Below, piece by piece: positions 8,049-16,560 of a stretch of DNA of 64,000 nt; position 1 is the stretch's first letter; every line of letters begins with the position of its first letter. The stretch spans positions 18,220 to 82,219 of the forward strand of contig NZ_JBDOQU010000019.1 in the NCBI RefSeq assembly GCF_039839375.1, read 5' to 3'. The notes below the pieces were generated by a model that worked only from the letters and a program-made list of their open reading frames with translations, had not been told where the DNA came from and did no database searches. This stretch comes from JBDOQU01 sp039839375. Lineage in GTDB: Bacteria > Pseudomonadota > Alphaproteobacteria > DSM-16000 > Inquilinaceae. Position numbers and translations under genes: made by a program.

Positions 8049-10428
8049 ACGGCTCGCCCGCCGGATGGGCGACCCGGCGCTCGTCCGCCTGCACCGCAAG
8101 CTGGAGCGACTTCGCTCAGTCGTGACGATCATGAACACAGGCGCTCATCCCGATGATGAGTTCAACAATCTTCTCGCCGCGCTGCGCTTCGGGATGGGAA
8201 TGCGCATCGTCATCGGCTGCTCGACCAGAGGCGAGGGCGGGCAGAACGGCATAGGGCCGGAGCGGGGGGCGGCGCTGGGCGTGCTGCGGACGCGGGAACT
8301 GGAGGAGGCGGCGCGCGTCCTTGACGCCTCCATCGCCTGGCTGGGACACGGGCCGGCCGATCCGGTCCATGATTTCGGCTTCTCCAAGAATGGCGACGAC
8401 ACGCTGGCGCGCTGGGGGGAGGATAGGATCGTGGAACGGCTTGTCCGCGCCTACCGGACGGAAAGGCCGGACATCGTCCTGCCCACCTTTCTCGACGTTC
8501 CGGGACAGCACGGCCATCACCGCGCGATGACGCGGGCGGCCGAGTCGGCGATCGCTCTGGCGGCCGATCCCGCCGCCTATCCCGACCATGCGGCCGAGGG
8601 GCTGCGGCCCTGGCGGGTCGCCAAATTCTACCTGCCGGCCTGGTCGGGCGCCGGCGGCTCCTATGACGATGAGGAACCGCCGCCGCCGGCCACGCTGACC
8701 GTCGAGGCGCCGGGCCGCGACAGGGCCACCGGAGCCGCCTTCGGCCAGATCGGGGAATGGTCCCGGTCCTTCCACCGCTGCCAGGGGATGGGCGTCTGGC
8801 GGAACCGTCCGCCGGCGTGCTGGCCGCTCCATCTGCGCTCCGGCGGCGCGGAGAGCGATATCAGGGACGGCCTGCCGGCCGATATCCGCGCCCTCGGCGG
8901 GCTAGACGGCGTCAGCGCCGCCGCCGCGTCGGCCTTCACGGAGGCCCAGGCCGCGATAGACCGCGCGCTGGCGGCCTTTCCCGACCGCGAGGCGATCATC
9001 CTCGCCGCGACGGAGGCGGCGGAGGCCCTCGAGCAGGTGGAAACGGAACTGCCGGAAGCGATCGGCCACCGGATCTCCAGGAAGCGCCGGGAACTGGACG
9101 CCGTCATCATCGAAGCGGCGGGCGTGGCCATCCATGCTCGGGCGCAGCCCGTTACCCTTGCTCCCGGCCAATCCGGCGATATCCATGTCGTGATCGACCG
9201 CGAAGCCGACGACGATATTCCGGTCGCGGTCGATCTTTCGCTCACGCACGGCCTGTCCGTCGCCGAACGCTCGGAGGGCGCGGACGAGTCGGTTTTCCAG
9301 GTCGCCAGCGCTCCGGACGCGGCCTTCACCAGCCCCTATCCCGCCGCCTTCGATCCGCTGGGCGGCAATGGCGACGCCTTCATGAATGTTGCCGTCGATA
9401 TCGGCGGCCGGACGGCGCGCGGAACCGTCGATCCGGAGGAACCGCTGCGGATCGCCCCGGCGCGGTCCGTCGCGATCGAGCCCCAGGCGGTCATCGTCAA
9501 TCTTGCCCAGCCGGCCCGGTCGACCGATGTCGCGCTTCGTCTGGAGGGCGGGGCCGGGGATGCGGAGATCAGCTGGACGGTCCCGGAAGGTTTCTCGATC
9601 GAAGCGGAGGACGGAAACAAATTCCGGCTATGGCCCGAAGGCCGGCCGGCCGGCGGCGGGCACAGGCTGACTCCGACGATCGATGGCGATACCGCCTTCC
9701 GCGTCACGCCCATCGCCTATCCCCATATCGGCCGGACAGCCCATGTCCGGGAGGAGGCGCTGGACGTGCTGGTGCTGGAGGCCGTCATTCCGGAGGGCGT
9801 CCGCGTCGGCTATGTCGGCGGCGGCAACGACCATGTCGGGGTGTGGCTGGACCGGCTCGGAATCGATGTCACCGATCTCGATTCCGAAACGCTGCTGAAC
9901 GGCGACCTGTCGCGCTTCACCACCATAATCGTCGGCATCTTCGCCTTCGGGACCCGGCCGGATCTGGCGGCCGCGCGGCCGCGCCTCCATCGCTGGGTGG
10001 AGGAGGGCGGGCATCTCGTCACCCTCTATCACCGGCCGGGCGATGGCTGGGACCCGTCGGCCACGCCGCCGCGCCTTCTCAGGATCGGCAGCCCGTCGCT
10101 GCGCTGGCGCGTCACCGATCCGGCGGCGGAGATCCGCCCGCTCGCTCCCGATCACCCGCTGCTGACGACGCCGAACGCCATCGGCCCGGAGGATTGGAGC
10201 GGCTGGGACAAGGAGCGGGGGCTCTATTTCGCATCGGAATGGGATCCGGTGTACCGGCCCCTCCTGTCCATCAACGACGCCGGCGAAAAGCCGCTTGAAG
10301 GCGCGCTGGTCTCCGCCGAAATCGGCCATGGACGGCATACCCATGTCAGCCTGGTCCTCCACCACCAGCTCGACCGGCTGGTGCCGGGGGCGTTTCGGTT
10401 GCTGGCGAACCTCATGCAGCCGGCATGA
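8032..10428 (+). CDS. Large PIG-L (LmbE-like) deacetylase with C-terminal amidotransferase-like domain
   Basis: A 798-residue protein. The N-terminal domain (about residues 30-240) is a zinc-dependent PIG-L/LmbE N-deacetylase with the metal motif AHPDDE (His39, Asp42) and a later HGHHRAM metal His segment. A long beta-rich middle region (about 330-560) follows, then a Rossmann-like segment near VGYVGGGNDHVGVWLDRLGI resembling ThuA/glutamine-amidotransferase-like folds. Two start codons lie 6 bases apart; AGGAG touches the first and is 6 bases from the second (8032), which I prefer. No signal peptide is visible, so the enzyme should be cytoplasmic. It probably removes an acetyl group from an amino-sugar compound brought in by the neighbouring importer. 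Confidence 0.82.
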   Translation: MPSDRERLARRMGDPALVRLHRKLERLRSVVTIMNTGAHPDDEFNNLLAALRFGMGMRIVIGCSTRGEGGQNGIGPERGAALGVLRTRELEEAARVLDASIAWLGHGPADPVHDFGFSKNGDDTLARWGEDRIVERLVRAYRTERPDIVLPTFLDVPGQHGHHRAMTRAAESAIALAADPAAYPDHAAEGLRPWRVAKFYLPAWSGAGGSYDDEEPPPPATLTVEAPGRDRATGAAFGQIGEWSRSFHRCQGMGVWRNRPPACWPLHLRSGGAESDIRDGLPADIRALGGLDGVSAAAASAFTEAQAAIDRALAAFPDREAIILAATEAAEALEQVETELPEAIGHRISRKRRELDAVIIEAAGVAIHARAQPVTLAPGQSGDIHVVIDREADDDIPVAVDLSLTHGLSVAERSEGADESVFQVASAPDAAFTSPYPAAFDPLGGNGDAFMNVAVDIGGRTARGTVDPEEPLRIAPARSVAIEPQAVIVNLAQPARSTDVALRLEGGAGDAEISWTVPEGFSIEAEDGNKFRLWPEGRPAGGGHRLTPTIDGDTAFRVTPIAYPHIGRTAHVREEALDVLVLEAVIPEGVRVGYVGGGNDHVGVWLDRLGIDVTDLDSETLLNGDLSRFTTIIVGIFAFGTRPDLAAARPRLHRWVEEGGHLVTLYHRPGDGWDPSATPPRLLRIGSPSLRWRVTDPAAEIRPLAPDHPLLTTPNAIGPEDWSGWDKERGLYFASEWDPVYRPLLSINDAGEKPLEGALVSAEIGHGRHTHVSLVLHHQLDRLVPGAFRLLANLMQPA

Positions 10429-10435
10429 GATCGCG

Positions 10436-11359
10436 GTGATCTTCCGGCGGACGCCAGCGCCGGAGCCGGCGTCCGCCGCGACTCCGGGGGAGAACCGGCA
10501 GGGTGCGGCGTGGCTGCTGGCGGACATGCTGCTGGTCACCGCCATGCTCGGCCTCGTCAAGCATGAGGCGGCGACCTTCCCGCCGATCCAGCTCGTGTTC
10601 ATCCGGTCGCTGGTCGGGCTGATCGCCGTCGCGCCGATCGCCTGGCGCTATCGAAGCGAACTTCTCCACGGCCGGCGTCTCGGCGGTCATCTGTTCAGGG
10701 TCGCCTGCAACACGCTGGCGCTCACCTGCAATTTCTTCGCAGTGTCCGCGCTGCCGCTCGCTTTGGTCACGGCGATCGGCTTCACGCGGCCCCTCGCGCT
10801 CCTGGCGCTCGCAGCCCTGATGCTGGGGGAGCGGATCGGACCCATCCGCTGGGCCGCCGCCGGCATCGGCTTCGTCGGCATCCTGGTCATGAGCCCGCCG
10901 GAGGGCGTCTCCTCCTCCCTGGGCTTCGCAGCGGCTCTCGGATCGGTCCTGTTCGGCTCGCTGGCGATCGTCCAGACCCGGCGGCTCAGGAGCGAGAACA
11001 CCCATGTGCTGATGCTGTTCTACACGCTGGGCCTCAGCCTTCTGACCTCAATCCCCGCCGCCATCTCCTGGACGCCGGTGCCTCCAGGGGCATGGATCCC
11101 GCTGCTGGCGATCGGCGTGCTGGCGCAGCTTGGGCAATATTGCTTCCTGCGCGCCCACCAGACCGCCGATACGCGATACCTGGCGCCGCTCGGCTACCTT
11201 TCGATCGTGCTCGCCACCGCCGTCGGCTTCGCCTTCTTCGGTGAGACGCCCAGGCTGGCGACCTTCGCCGGCGTCGCGATCATCCTGCTGGCGCTCTACG
11301 CCGGGAACCGGCTGGAACGGCTGGTTTCAGCGCCCGATTCCGGCCGCCGCGGAACCTGA
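10436..11359 (+). CDS. EamA/DMT-family membrane transporter
   Basis: A protein of about 307 residues in the drug/metabolite transporter superfamily, with about ten hydrophobic segments and two repeated EamA halves. The first half ends with PLALLALAALMLGERIGPIRW, the typical helix-plus-GE motif; the second has FAFFGETPR near the end. I place the start at the in-frame GTG at 10436, 7 bases after the PIG-L stop; a longer reading from 10295 would encode a low-hydrophobicity tail inside the PIG-L gene in another frame. It probably exports or imports a small metabolite of the same pathway. The GTG start is a judgement call, as no strong ribosome-binding site is visible. Confidence 0.75.
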   Translation: MIFRRTPAPEPASAATPGENRQGAAWLLADMLLVTAMLGLVKHEAATFPPIQLVFIRSLVGLIAVAPIAWRYRSELLHGRRLGGHLFRVACNTLALTCNFFAVSALPLALVTAIGFTRPLALLALAALMLGERIGPIRWAAAGIGFVGILVMSPPEGVSSSLGFAAALGSVLFGSLAIVQTRRLRSENTHVLMLFYTLGLSLLTSIPAAISWTPVPPGAWIPLLAIGVLAQLGQYCFLRAHQTADTRYLAPLGYLSIVLATAVGFAFFGETPRLATFAGVAIILLALYAGNRLERLVSAPDSGRRGT

Positions 11360-11400
11360 ACCGCCATCCTGTCATTTGGTCGAGAGCATTTTTCCTTTTA

Positions 11401-11430
11401 TTGGTATGTCTCTCACAATTGACATAAAAT
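11401..11430 (+). promoter_or_regulatory. Possible promoter ahead of the DPA-pathway operon
   Basis: In the 205-bp gap before the UbiA-type gene, an AT-rich patch contains TTGGTA, 18 bases, then TAAAAT, a plausible but weak housekeeping-sigma promoter; a TTGACA also sits at 11419-11424 without a good partner. The rest of the gap holds no gene that I can see. An AGGAGG ribosome-binding site lies 7-8 bases before the ATG at 11565. Confidence 0.3.
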
Positions 11431-11564
11431 AGCGTAACCATTGCCTTGTTGTTCGCCGAAACAATTCATCACTGCCGGTCTGTCGGTGATGGCGGGCGCG
11501 AACTTGCGCCGCGAATTCCGCTGGCTGGGGCAGTTGAGACGCTGTTGGGACCAGGAGGGCTCTA

Positions 11565-13013
11565 ATGTCCGCTGAACTGAGCATGCATCACGATCGGCCG
11601 GCCCCGACGCCCTTCATCGTCGATCTCGACAACGCGCTGACCTTCACCAACATCGCCGCCGAAAGCTTCGTCGTGGCGCTGGTCCGCGCGCCGCTGGAGG
11701 CGCTGCGGTCCCTTGGCGCGCTGCTGCGCGGGAACGGGGCGTTCGAGGAGCGGCTTTCCGCCGTCGGCGCAGTGGACGCGACGCTTCTGCCCTATAACCG
11801 GACGGTCGTCGAGGCGACCCGGCGGGCGGCGGCGGAAGGGCGGCCGGTCTATCTCCTGTCCGCGCGCGGCGAGCGCTATGCCCGCGCCGTCGCGGCGCAT
11901 CTCGATCTCCTCGCCGGCTGGATTTCCTGGAACGACGGGTCCGTTCGCCCCGGCGAAAGCCGTATCGACCGGCTCGTCCGCCAGTTCGGCCATGAAGGGT
12001 TCGACTATATCGGGGACGACAGGGGCCGCCTCGCCATCTGGCGGAGCGTTCCCCATTCCGGCGATCCCTCGGCGACGGGGGAGATCGTCCAGCCCCTGAC
12101 GCCCGCGGAGGCCGAGAGCGGCGACATCAAGAGGCCGAGGGCGAGTCTGAAGACCTGGATGCGGCTCATCCGCGTCCATCAATACGCCAAGAACGGGCTG
12201 GTGCTGGTCCCGGTTTTGACCGGGCACGCCTTCGCACTCGATCAGTTGACGGCGGCCTTCATGGCGCTCGTCTCCTTCTGCCTGGTGGCGTCCAGCGTCT
12301 ACATCGTCAACGATATCGTGGATCTGGAGGCCGACCGGGCGCACCCCACCAAGCGCCGCCGCCCGATCGCCAGCGGAGAGATCCCGATCCTTCACGGGCT
12401 GATGGCCGTGCCGGTGCTGCTGGGGGCGGGAATCGGGCTGGCGGCCGTCGTCTCGGTGCCCTTCCTCCTGGTGCTGCTGGGCTATCTCGCGGTCACGACC
12501 GCCTATTCCTTCTATCTCAAGCGCCGCCTTCTCATCGACGTGGTGGCCCTGGCCGGCCTCTACACGCTCCGCGTCATCGCGGGCTCCGTCGCGACCGAAG
12601 TCGGCATGTCGGAATGGCTGCTCGGTTTCTCGATGTTCCTGTTCATGTCGCTGGCGCTGGTCAAGCGGTATACGGAGCTTGGGACGCGGGAAAGCGCCGG
12701 GCTCCCCGATCCGAAGAACCGGAACTACCGCATCGCCGACATGCCGATGCTGGGATCGCTGGCGGCCGCGTCGGGCTTCAGCGCCGTCGTCGTCTTCGGA
12801 CTCTATCTTTCCTCCGACGCCGTTCGCGACAGCTACTCCCGCCCCTACGTGCTGTGGCTCGCCTGTCCGATACTGATGTACTGGATCGGGCGCGTGCTGA
12901 TCATGGCGCAGCGGCGCGACATCCATGACGATCCAATCGTCTTCGCCCTGAAGGACCGGATCAGCGTCCTGGCCCTCATCGTCCTCTCGTCGCTGGTGCT
13001 GGCGGCGATCTGA
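11565..13013 (+). CDS. HAD-UbiA fusion, decaprenyl-phosphate phosphoribosyltransferase-like
   Basis: A 482-residue protein. Residues about 15-165 form a HAD-like domain (VDLDNAL at 19-25, LLSA at 97-100, GDDRG at 150-154). Residues about 195-482 are a UbiA-family membrane prenyltransferase with NDIVDLEAD (249-257) followed by HPTKRRRPIASG, and later YSFYLKRRLLIDV and LRVIAG. These match the pattern of mycobacterial DPPR synthase (Rv3806c), which transfers phosphoribose from PRPP to polyprenyl phosphate. The adjacent DprE1 and DprE2 homologues, coupled by 1-4 bp overlaps, support that reaction over quinone or heme prenylation. The HAD motifs are partly degenerate: Ala replaces the usual Thr in motif I, and Arg stands where motif IV normally has Asp, so phosphatase activity is doubtful. 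Confidence 0.85.
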   Translation: MSAELSMHHDRPAPTPFIVDLDNALTFTNIAAESFVVALVRAPLEALRSLGALLRGNGAFEERLSAVGAVDATLLPYNRTVVEATRRAAAEGRPVYLLSARGERYARAVAAHLDLLAGWISWNDGSVRPGESRIDRLVRQFGHEGFDYIGDDRGRLAIWRSVPHSGDPSATGEIVQPLTPAEAESGDIKRPRASLKTWMRLIRVHQYAKNGLVLVPVLTGHAFALDQLTAAFMALVSFCLVASSVYIVNDIVDLEADRAHPTKRRRPIASGEIPILHGLMAVPVLLGAGIGLAAVVSVPFLLVLLGYLAVTTAYSFYLKRRLLIDVVALAGLYTLRVIAGSVATEVGMSEWLLGFSMFLFMSLALVKRYTELGTRESAGLPDPKNRNYRIADMPMLGSLAAASGFSAVVVFGLYLSSDAVRDSYSRPYVLWLACPILMYWIGRVLIMAQRRDIHDDPIVFALKDRISVLALIVLSSLVLAAI

Positions 13014-14413
13014 TGGCTGCGGATGGAGGCGCCGACAGGGTCGGCGGGACCGGGCGCGGCTGTCCGCCCGGCCGCGAGGTCGAGCTTTCCGGCTGGGGAC
13101 GGTTCCCCCGGCGACGGTCGTCGGTCCACGCCATCTCCGCCCCGGCGGAGGTCGCCTCCTGTCTCTCCGGCGACGGACCTGTCATCGCGCGCGGCAACGG
13201 CCGGTCCTACGGCGACGCGGCCATCGGCGCGGGCTCCACGCTCAGCATGATCGGGCTGGACCGGCTCATCGCCTTCGACCCCGCGGCTGGCCGCTTGACG
13301 GCGGAAGCTGGGATTCTCCTCCGAGACATCATCGACGCCTTCCTGCCGCGTGGCTGGTTTCCTCCCGTCGTGCCGGGCACGAGGCTGATCACGCTGGGCG
13401 GGGCCATCGCCAGCAACGTTCACGGCAAGAACCATCACGGGCATGGCGGGTTCGCCCGGTGCCTCGACGAATTCACGCTGATGACGCCGCGCGACGGCGT
13501 GCTGAAGGTCTCCCGCACGTCCTATCCCGACCTGTTCGCCGCCACGATCGGTGGCATGGGGCTGACAGGGATCATCCTCGACGCCACGCTGCGGCTGCGA
13601 CCCGTCGAAACCGGCTGGGTCAGCCAGAAGACGGTCGCCACAAGCGATCTCGCGGAGACGATGAGGGTCCTGCGGGAGGAAGAGGGGGCAACTTACTCCG
13701 TCGCCTGGATCGACTGTCTGGCGCGCGGTTCGGAGGTCGGGCGCTCGCTCGTCTATCTGGGGGAACATGCGACGCGGGACGAACTCGCCGCCGCCCGCGG
13801 AAGCGGCGAAGCCCTGTTCCCCCCGGCGAAACAGGCGCGCCTGACGGTTCCGGCGGATGCGCCCGGCTTCGTGCTCAACCCGCTCTCGATGCGGCTCTTC
13901 AACGAGCTCTACTACCGCAAGGGCGGCCGGCGGGCGGGAAAGAAGACGCTCGTCCCCTGGCAGCCCTACTTCTTTCCGCTGGACGGCGTCGGCGACTGGA
14001 ACCGCATCTATGGCCGGCGCGGCTTCATCCAGCATCAATGCGTGCTCCCATACGAGACGGCCGGGACCGCTCTGCCGGAGATCATGGGGCGGGTGGTCCG
14101 CCGGGGCGACGCCTCCTTCCTGGCCGTCCTGAAGGCTATGGGCGCCTGCGAGGGCGACATCTCCTTCGCCATGCCGGGCTTCACGCTAACGCTCGATTTT
14201 CCGGTTCGCGACGGGCTGCTGGACTTCCTCGATGAGTTGGACAAGATCGTCGTGTCGGCTGGCGGGCGGCTCTATCTCGCCAAGGATGCGCGGCAATCCC
14301 GCGCCACCTTCGAAGCGGGATACCCGAACCTCGACCGCTTCCGGACCCTCCGGCATGCTTCCGGGGCCGCGTTGCGCTATCGATCCTTCCTTTCCGAAAG
14401 GCTGGGCCTGTGA
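13013..14413 (+). CDS. dprE1: DprE1-like decaprenylphosphoryl-ribose 2-oxidase
   Basis: A 466-residue FAD-dependent oxidase of the vanillyl-alcohol-oxidase fold. The FAD-binding segment has ARGNGRSYGD and GGAIASNVHGKNHH, the latter nearly identical to the mycobacterial flavin-site region. The C-terminal substrate domain has GGRLYLAKDAR with Lys424, equivalent to mycobacterial Lys418. The residue 31 positions earlier, where mycobacterial DprE1 has Cys387, is Thr393 (context PGFTLTLDFP). The reaction would be oxidation of polyprenyl-phosphoryl-ribose at C2 to the 2-keto intermediate. The start overlaps the UbiA stop by 1 bp and the stop overlaps the DprE2 start by 4 bp. Confidence 0.92.
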   Translation: MAADGGADRVGGTGRGCPPGREVELSGWGRFPRRRSSVHAISAPAEVASCLSGDGPVIARGNGRSYGDAAIGAGSTLSMIGLDRLIAFDPAAGRLTAEAGILLRDIIDAFLPRGWFPPVVPGTRLITLGGAIASNVHGKNHHGHGGFARCLDEFTLMTPRDGVLKVSRTSYPDLFAATIGGMGLTGIILDATLRLRPVETGWVSQKTVATSDLAETMRVLREEEGATYSVAWIDCLARGSEVGRSLVYLGEHATRDELAAARGSGEALFPPAKQARLTVPADAPGFVLNPLSMRLFNELYYRKGGRRAGKKTLVPWQPYFFPLDGVGDWNRIYGRRGFIQHQCVLPYETAGTALPEIMGRVVRRGDASFLAVLKAMGACEGDISFAMPGFTLTLDFPVRDGLLDFLDELDKIVVSAGGRLYLAKDARQSRATFEAGYPNLDRFRTLRHASGAALRYRSFLSERLGL

Positions 14414-15147
14414 CCAAAACCGCGCTGATCGTCGGCGGCACCTCGGATATCGGGATGGCGACCGCCCGCCTCTACGCCGCCCGTGACTGGACAATCATCC
14501 TCGCCGCCCGCGACTTGGCGGCGGCGGAGCGTAACGCCGCCGACCTCCGGGCGCGAGGGCAGGGCGGGGTTCATGTGGCGGTGCTGGACATCCTGGAGAC
14601 GGCAGGCTTCCAGGGCTTTCTGGACTCGCTGCCGGCATTGCCGGACACGGTCGTCTCCCTTGTCGGCGACCTGGGCGACCAGCAGAAATCGCAGGCCGAC
14701 CCGGCCTTCGCCTCCCGTGTCCTCCGCGCCAATTTCGAAGGGCCGGCCCTGTTCCTGGAAGCCGTCGCGGAACGCTTCGCCAGACGAGCGTCGGGCGTCA
14801 TCGTCGGCGTCAGCTCAGTGGCCGGCGATCGCGGGCGCGCTTCCAACTATACCTACGGGTCGGCCAAGGCCGGCTTCACCGCCTTCCTGTCCGGCCTGCG
14901 CAACCGGCTGACCGGATCGGGGGTGAGGGTGGTGACGGTGAAGCCCGGCTTCGTGCGCACTCGGATGACGGCGGGCATGGACCTGCCGGGCGCGCTGACC
15001 GCGGAACCCGACCAGGTCGCCCAGGCGATATGGCGCGCGGCGGAGGAGGGGCGGGGAGAAATCGTCTACGTTCTCTGGATGTGGCGCTTCGTGATGCTGG
15101 CGATTCGAAGCATCCCCGAAACGGTCTTCAAGCGCCTCAAGCTATAG
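14410..15147 (+). CDS. dprE2: DprE2-like SDR, decaprenylphosphoryl-2-keto-erythro-pentose reductase
   Basis: A 245-residue classical short-chain dehydrogenase with an N-terminal nucleotide-binding GGTSDIG motif (residues 9-15), the catalytic Ser in VSSVAGD and YGSAK as the Tyr/Lys pair. The C-terminus has a hydrophobic tail (VYVLWMWRFVMLAIRSIP) as in mycobacterial DprE2. It would reduce the DprE1 product to polyprenyl-phosphoryl-D-arabinose. Translation starts at a GTG overlapping the dprE1 stop (GTGA). Partnership with the oxidase and prenyltransferase makes the function more secure than sequence alone would. Confidence 0.9.
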   Translation: MTKTALIVGGTSDIGMATARLYAARDWTIILAARDLAAAERNAADLRARGQGGVHVAVLDILETAGFQGFLDSLPALPDTVVSLVGDLGDQQKSQADPAFASRVLRANFEGPALFLEAVAERFARRASGVIVGVSSVAGDRGRASNYTYGSAKAGFTAFLSGLRNRLTGSGVRVVTVKPGFVRTRMTAGMDLPGALTAEPDQVAQAIWRAAEEGRGEIVYVLWMWRFVMLAIRSIPETVFKRLKL

Positions 15148-15155
15148 GTCCCGCC

Positions 15156-16364
15156 CTACCAGAACCGCCCGCGGAACGAGATGAAGCGGCGCTCGAACTG
15201 GTAGAAGGACAGGAACGACAGCGGGATCGCGATCAGCAGGGTGAGGATCAGGAGGGTGACCGACTGCCCCAGATCCCGCTCGCCCGAAATTCCCACCAGC
15301 CCCGGCACGGTCGTGCTCAGCGTCCAGACCACGATTGCGTGGAAGAGGTAAAGGCCGTAGGAGACCCGGCCGACGCTCTGAAGGCCGGGAATCCGGCACA
15401 GCGCCGTCAGCCACTTCACCCGCAGGATCACGCCGATCAGCAACGTGGCGGAGCAGATCCAGATGATGGAATAGAGGAAGAATTCCCGTCCGCCGCCATA
15501 GATGAAGATCCGGAACAGGCTCCACGGCCCCGGCGTGACGCCGTCCTTTGCCAGGGTGATGTCCTGGTAGGAGAAGAAGCCGACATAGAGCAGCAGGCAG
15601 GTTCCGGCCAGCGCCATGGCGTAGGGGAAAAGCCAGGGCCGCGTCACGATCTGCCGGCGGAACAGCGCCAGGGCGCAGCCGCCGGCGAAGGCGCTGAACT
15701 GGGCCGGCGTCAGCATGTAGATGACCTGCGCGGTCTTGATCTCCGACCAATCCAGCGACCGGCCGATTTCGGAAACCAGGACACGCACCAGCGGGCTGGT
15801 GACGCAGATGCCCAGGATGACCCATCCGATGAAGCGCCGCGGGACCAGCAGGAACAGGAACGGCCAGATAAGGTAGAACTGCTCCTCCACCCCCAGCGAC
15901 CAGAGGACGGAGAAGGGCAGCCAGTGATGCGCCTGCGGATCCTCCAGGAAGATCGGCCGCAGGTTCGACGTGAATGTCAGCACCCATGGCAGGTAATCCA
16001 GGTTCTCTGTCTGGCCGGAAAGCAGCGCGGCCAGGGTGCAGAGGCCGATGAACAGGAAGTAGAGAGGCCAGATCCGCAGCGTCCGCCGCATGTAGAAGTT
16101 CAGCAGGAAGGCGCGCCTGGTATTGTGCTTCTTCTCCGAATTCAAAAGCGACGTCGTGATCGCGAAGCCGGAGATGACGAAGAACAGCCACACCCCCATC
16201 CAGCCCGCATCGAAGGGCAGGCCGCTATGGAAGACAACGACGGAAAGCGCGGCCAATGCCCGCAATGCGTCGATTTCGGGGATGTAGCCTTCGGCTGCGA
16301 TGGGTCGCGCCGACGCGCGTTCCCCCACCAACCCGACATCGCGGGCTGTCGTGGCGACTGACAT
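15156..16364 (-). CDS. Acyltransferase 3 family membrane protein (OafA-like)
   Basis: A 402-residue integral membrane acyltransferase that typically O-acetylates or O-acylates surface polysaccharides. The signature IDALRALAALSVVVFHSG (about residues 30-48) contains the conserved Arg and His, and FYMRRTLRIWP holds the second arginine motif; about ten membrane helices follow. The gene is convergent with dprE2 (8-bp gap) and divergent to the GT-C glycosyltransferase gene. In this setting it likely modifies the same surface glycan that the arabinose pathway decorates. The substrate and acyl donor are not deducible. Confidence 0.9.
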   Translation of the reverse strand: MSVATTARDVGLVGERASARPIAAEGYIPEIDALRALAALSVVVFHSGLPFDAGWMGVWLFFVISGFAITTSLLNSEKKHNTRRAFLLNFYMRRTLRIWPLYFLFIGLCTLAALLSGQTENLDYLPWVLTFTSNLRPIFLEDPQAHHWLPFSVLWSLGVEEQFYLIWPFLFLLVPRRFIGWVILGICVTSPLVRVLVSEIGRSLDWSEIKTAQVIYMLTPAQFSAFAGGCALALFRRQIVTRPWLFPYAMALAGTCLLLYVGFFSYQDITLAKDGVTPGPWSLFRIFIYGGGREFFLYSIIWICSATLLIGVILRVKWLTALCRIPGLQSVGRVSYGLYLFHAIVVWTLSTTVPGLVGISGERDLGQSVTLLILTLLIAIPLSFLSFYQFERRFISFRGRFW

Positions 16365-16560
16365 GATGTGGTTCCCCGGCGCTCACGATGCCACGGCAAT
16401 GGCGGTCGCGGGTTGATCCATGCATTTATCTTTAAATGACGGTGATCAAAAACGGGTTCCATCTCGTTAATCCCTTTTGCGAACTCCTGAAGAGCGATGG
16501 CGTCTGTCGTGACAATCATGGTCTGCTTCGGAAAGTGGATGAAAAGGATGGGAAAAGATC

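Noticed and set aside
11562..12926. 454-codon open frame on the minus strand
   Set aside because: It is antisense to the HAD-UbiA gene; the plus-strand frame has all family motifs.
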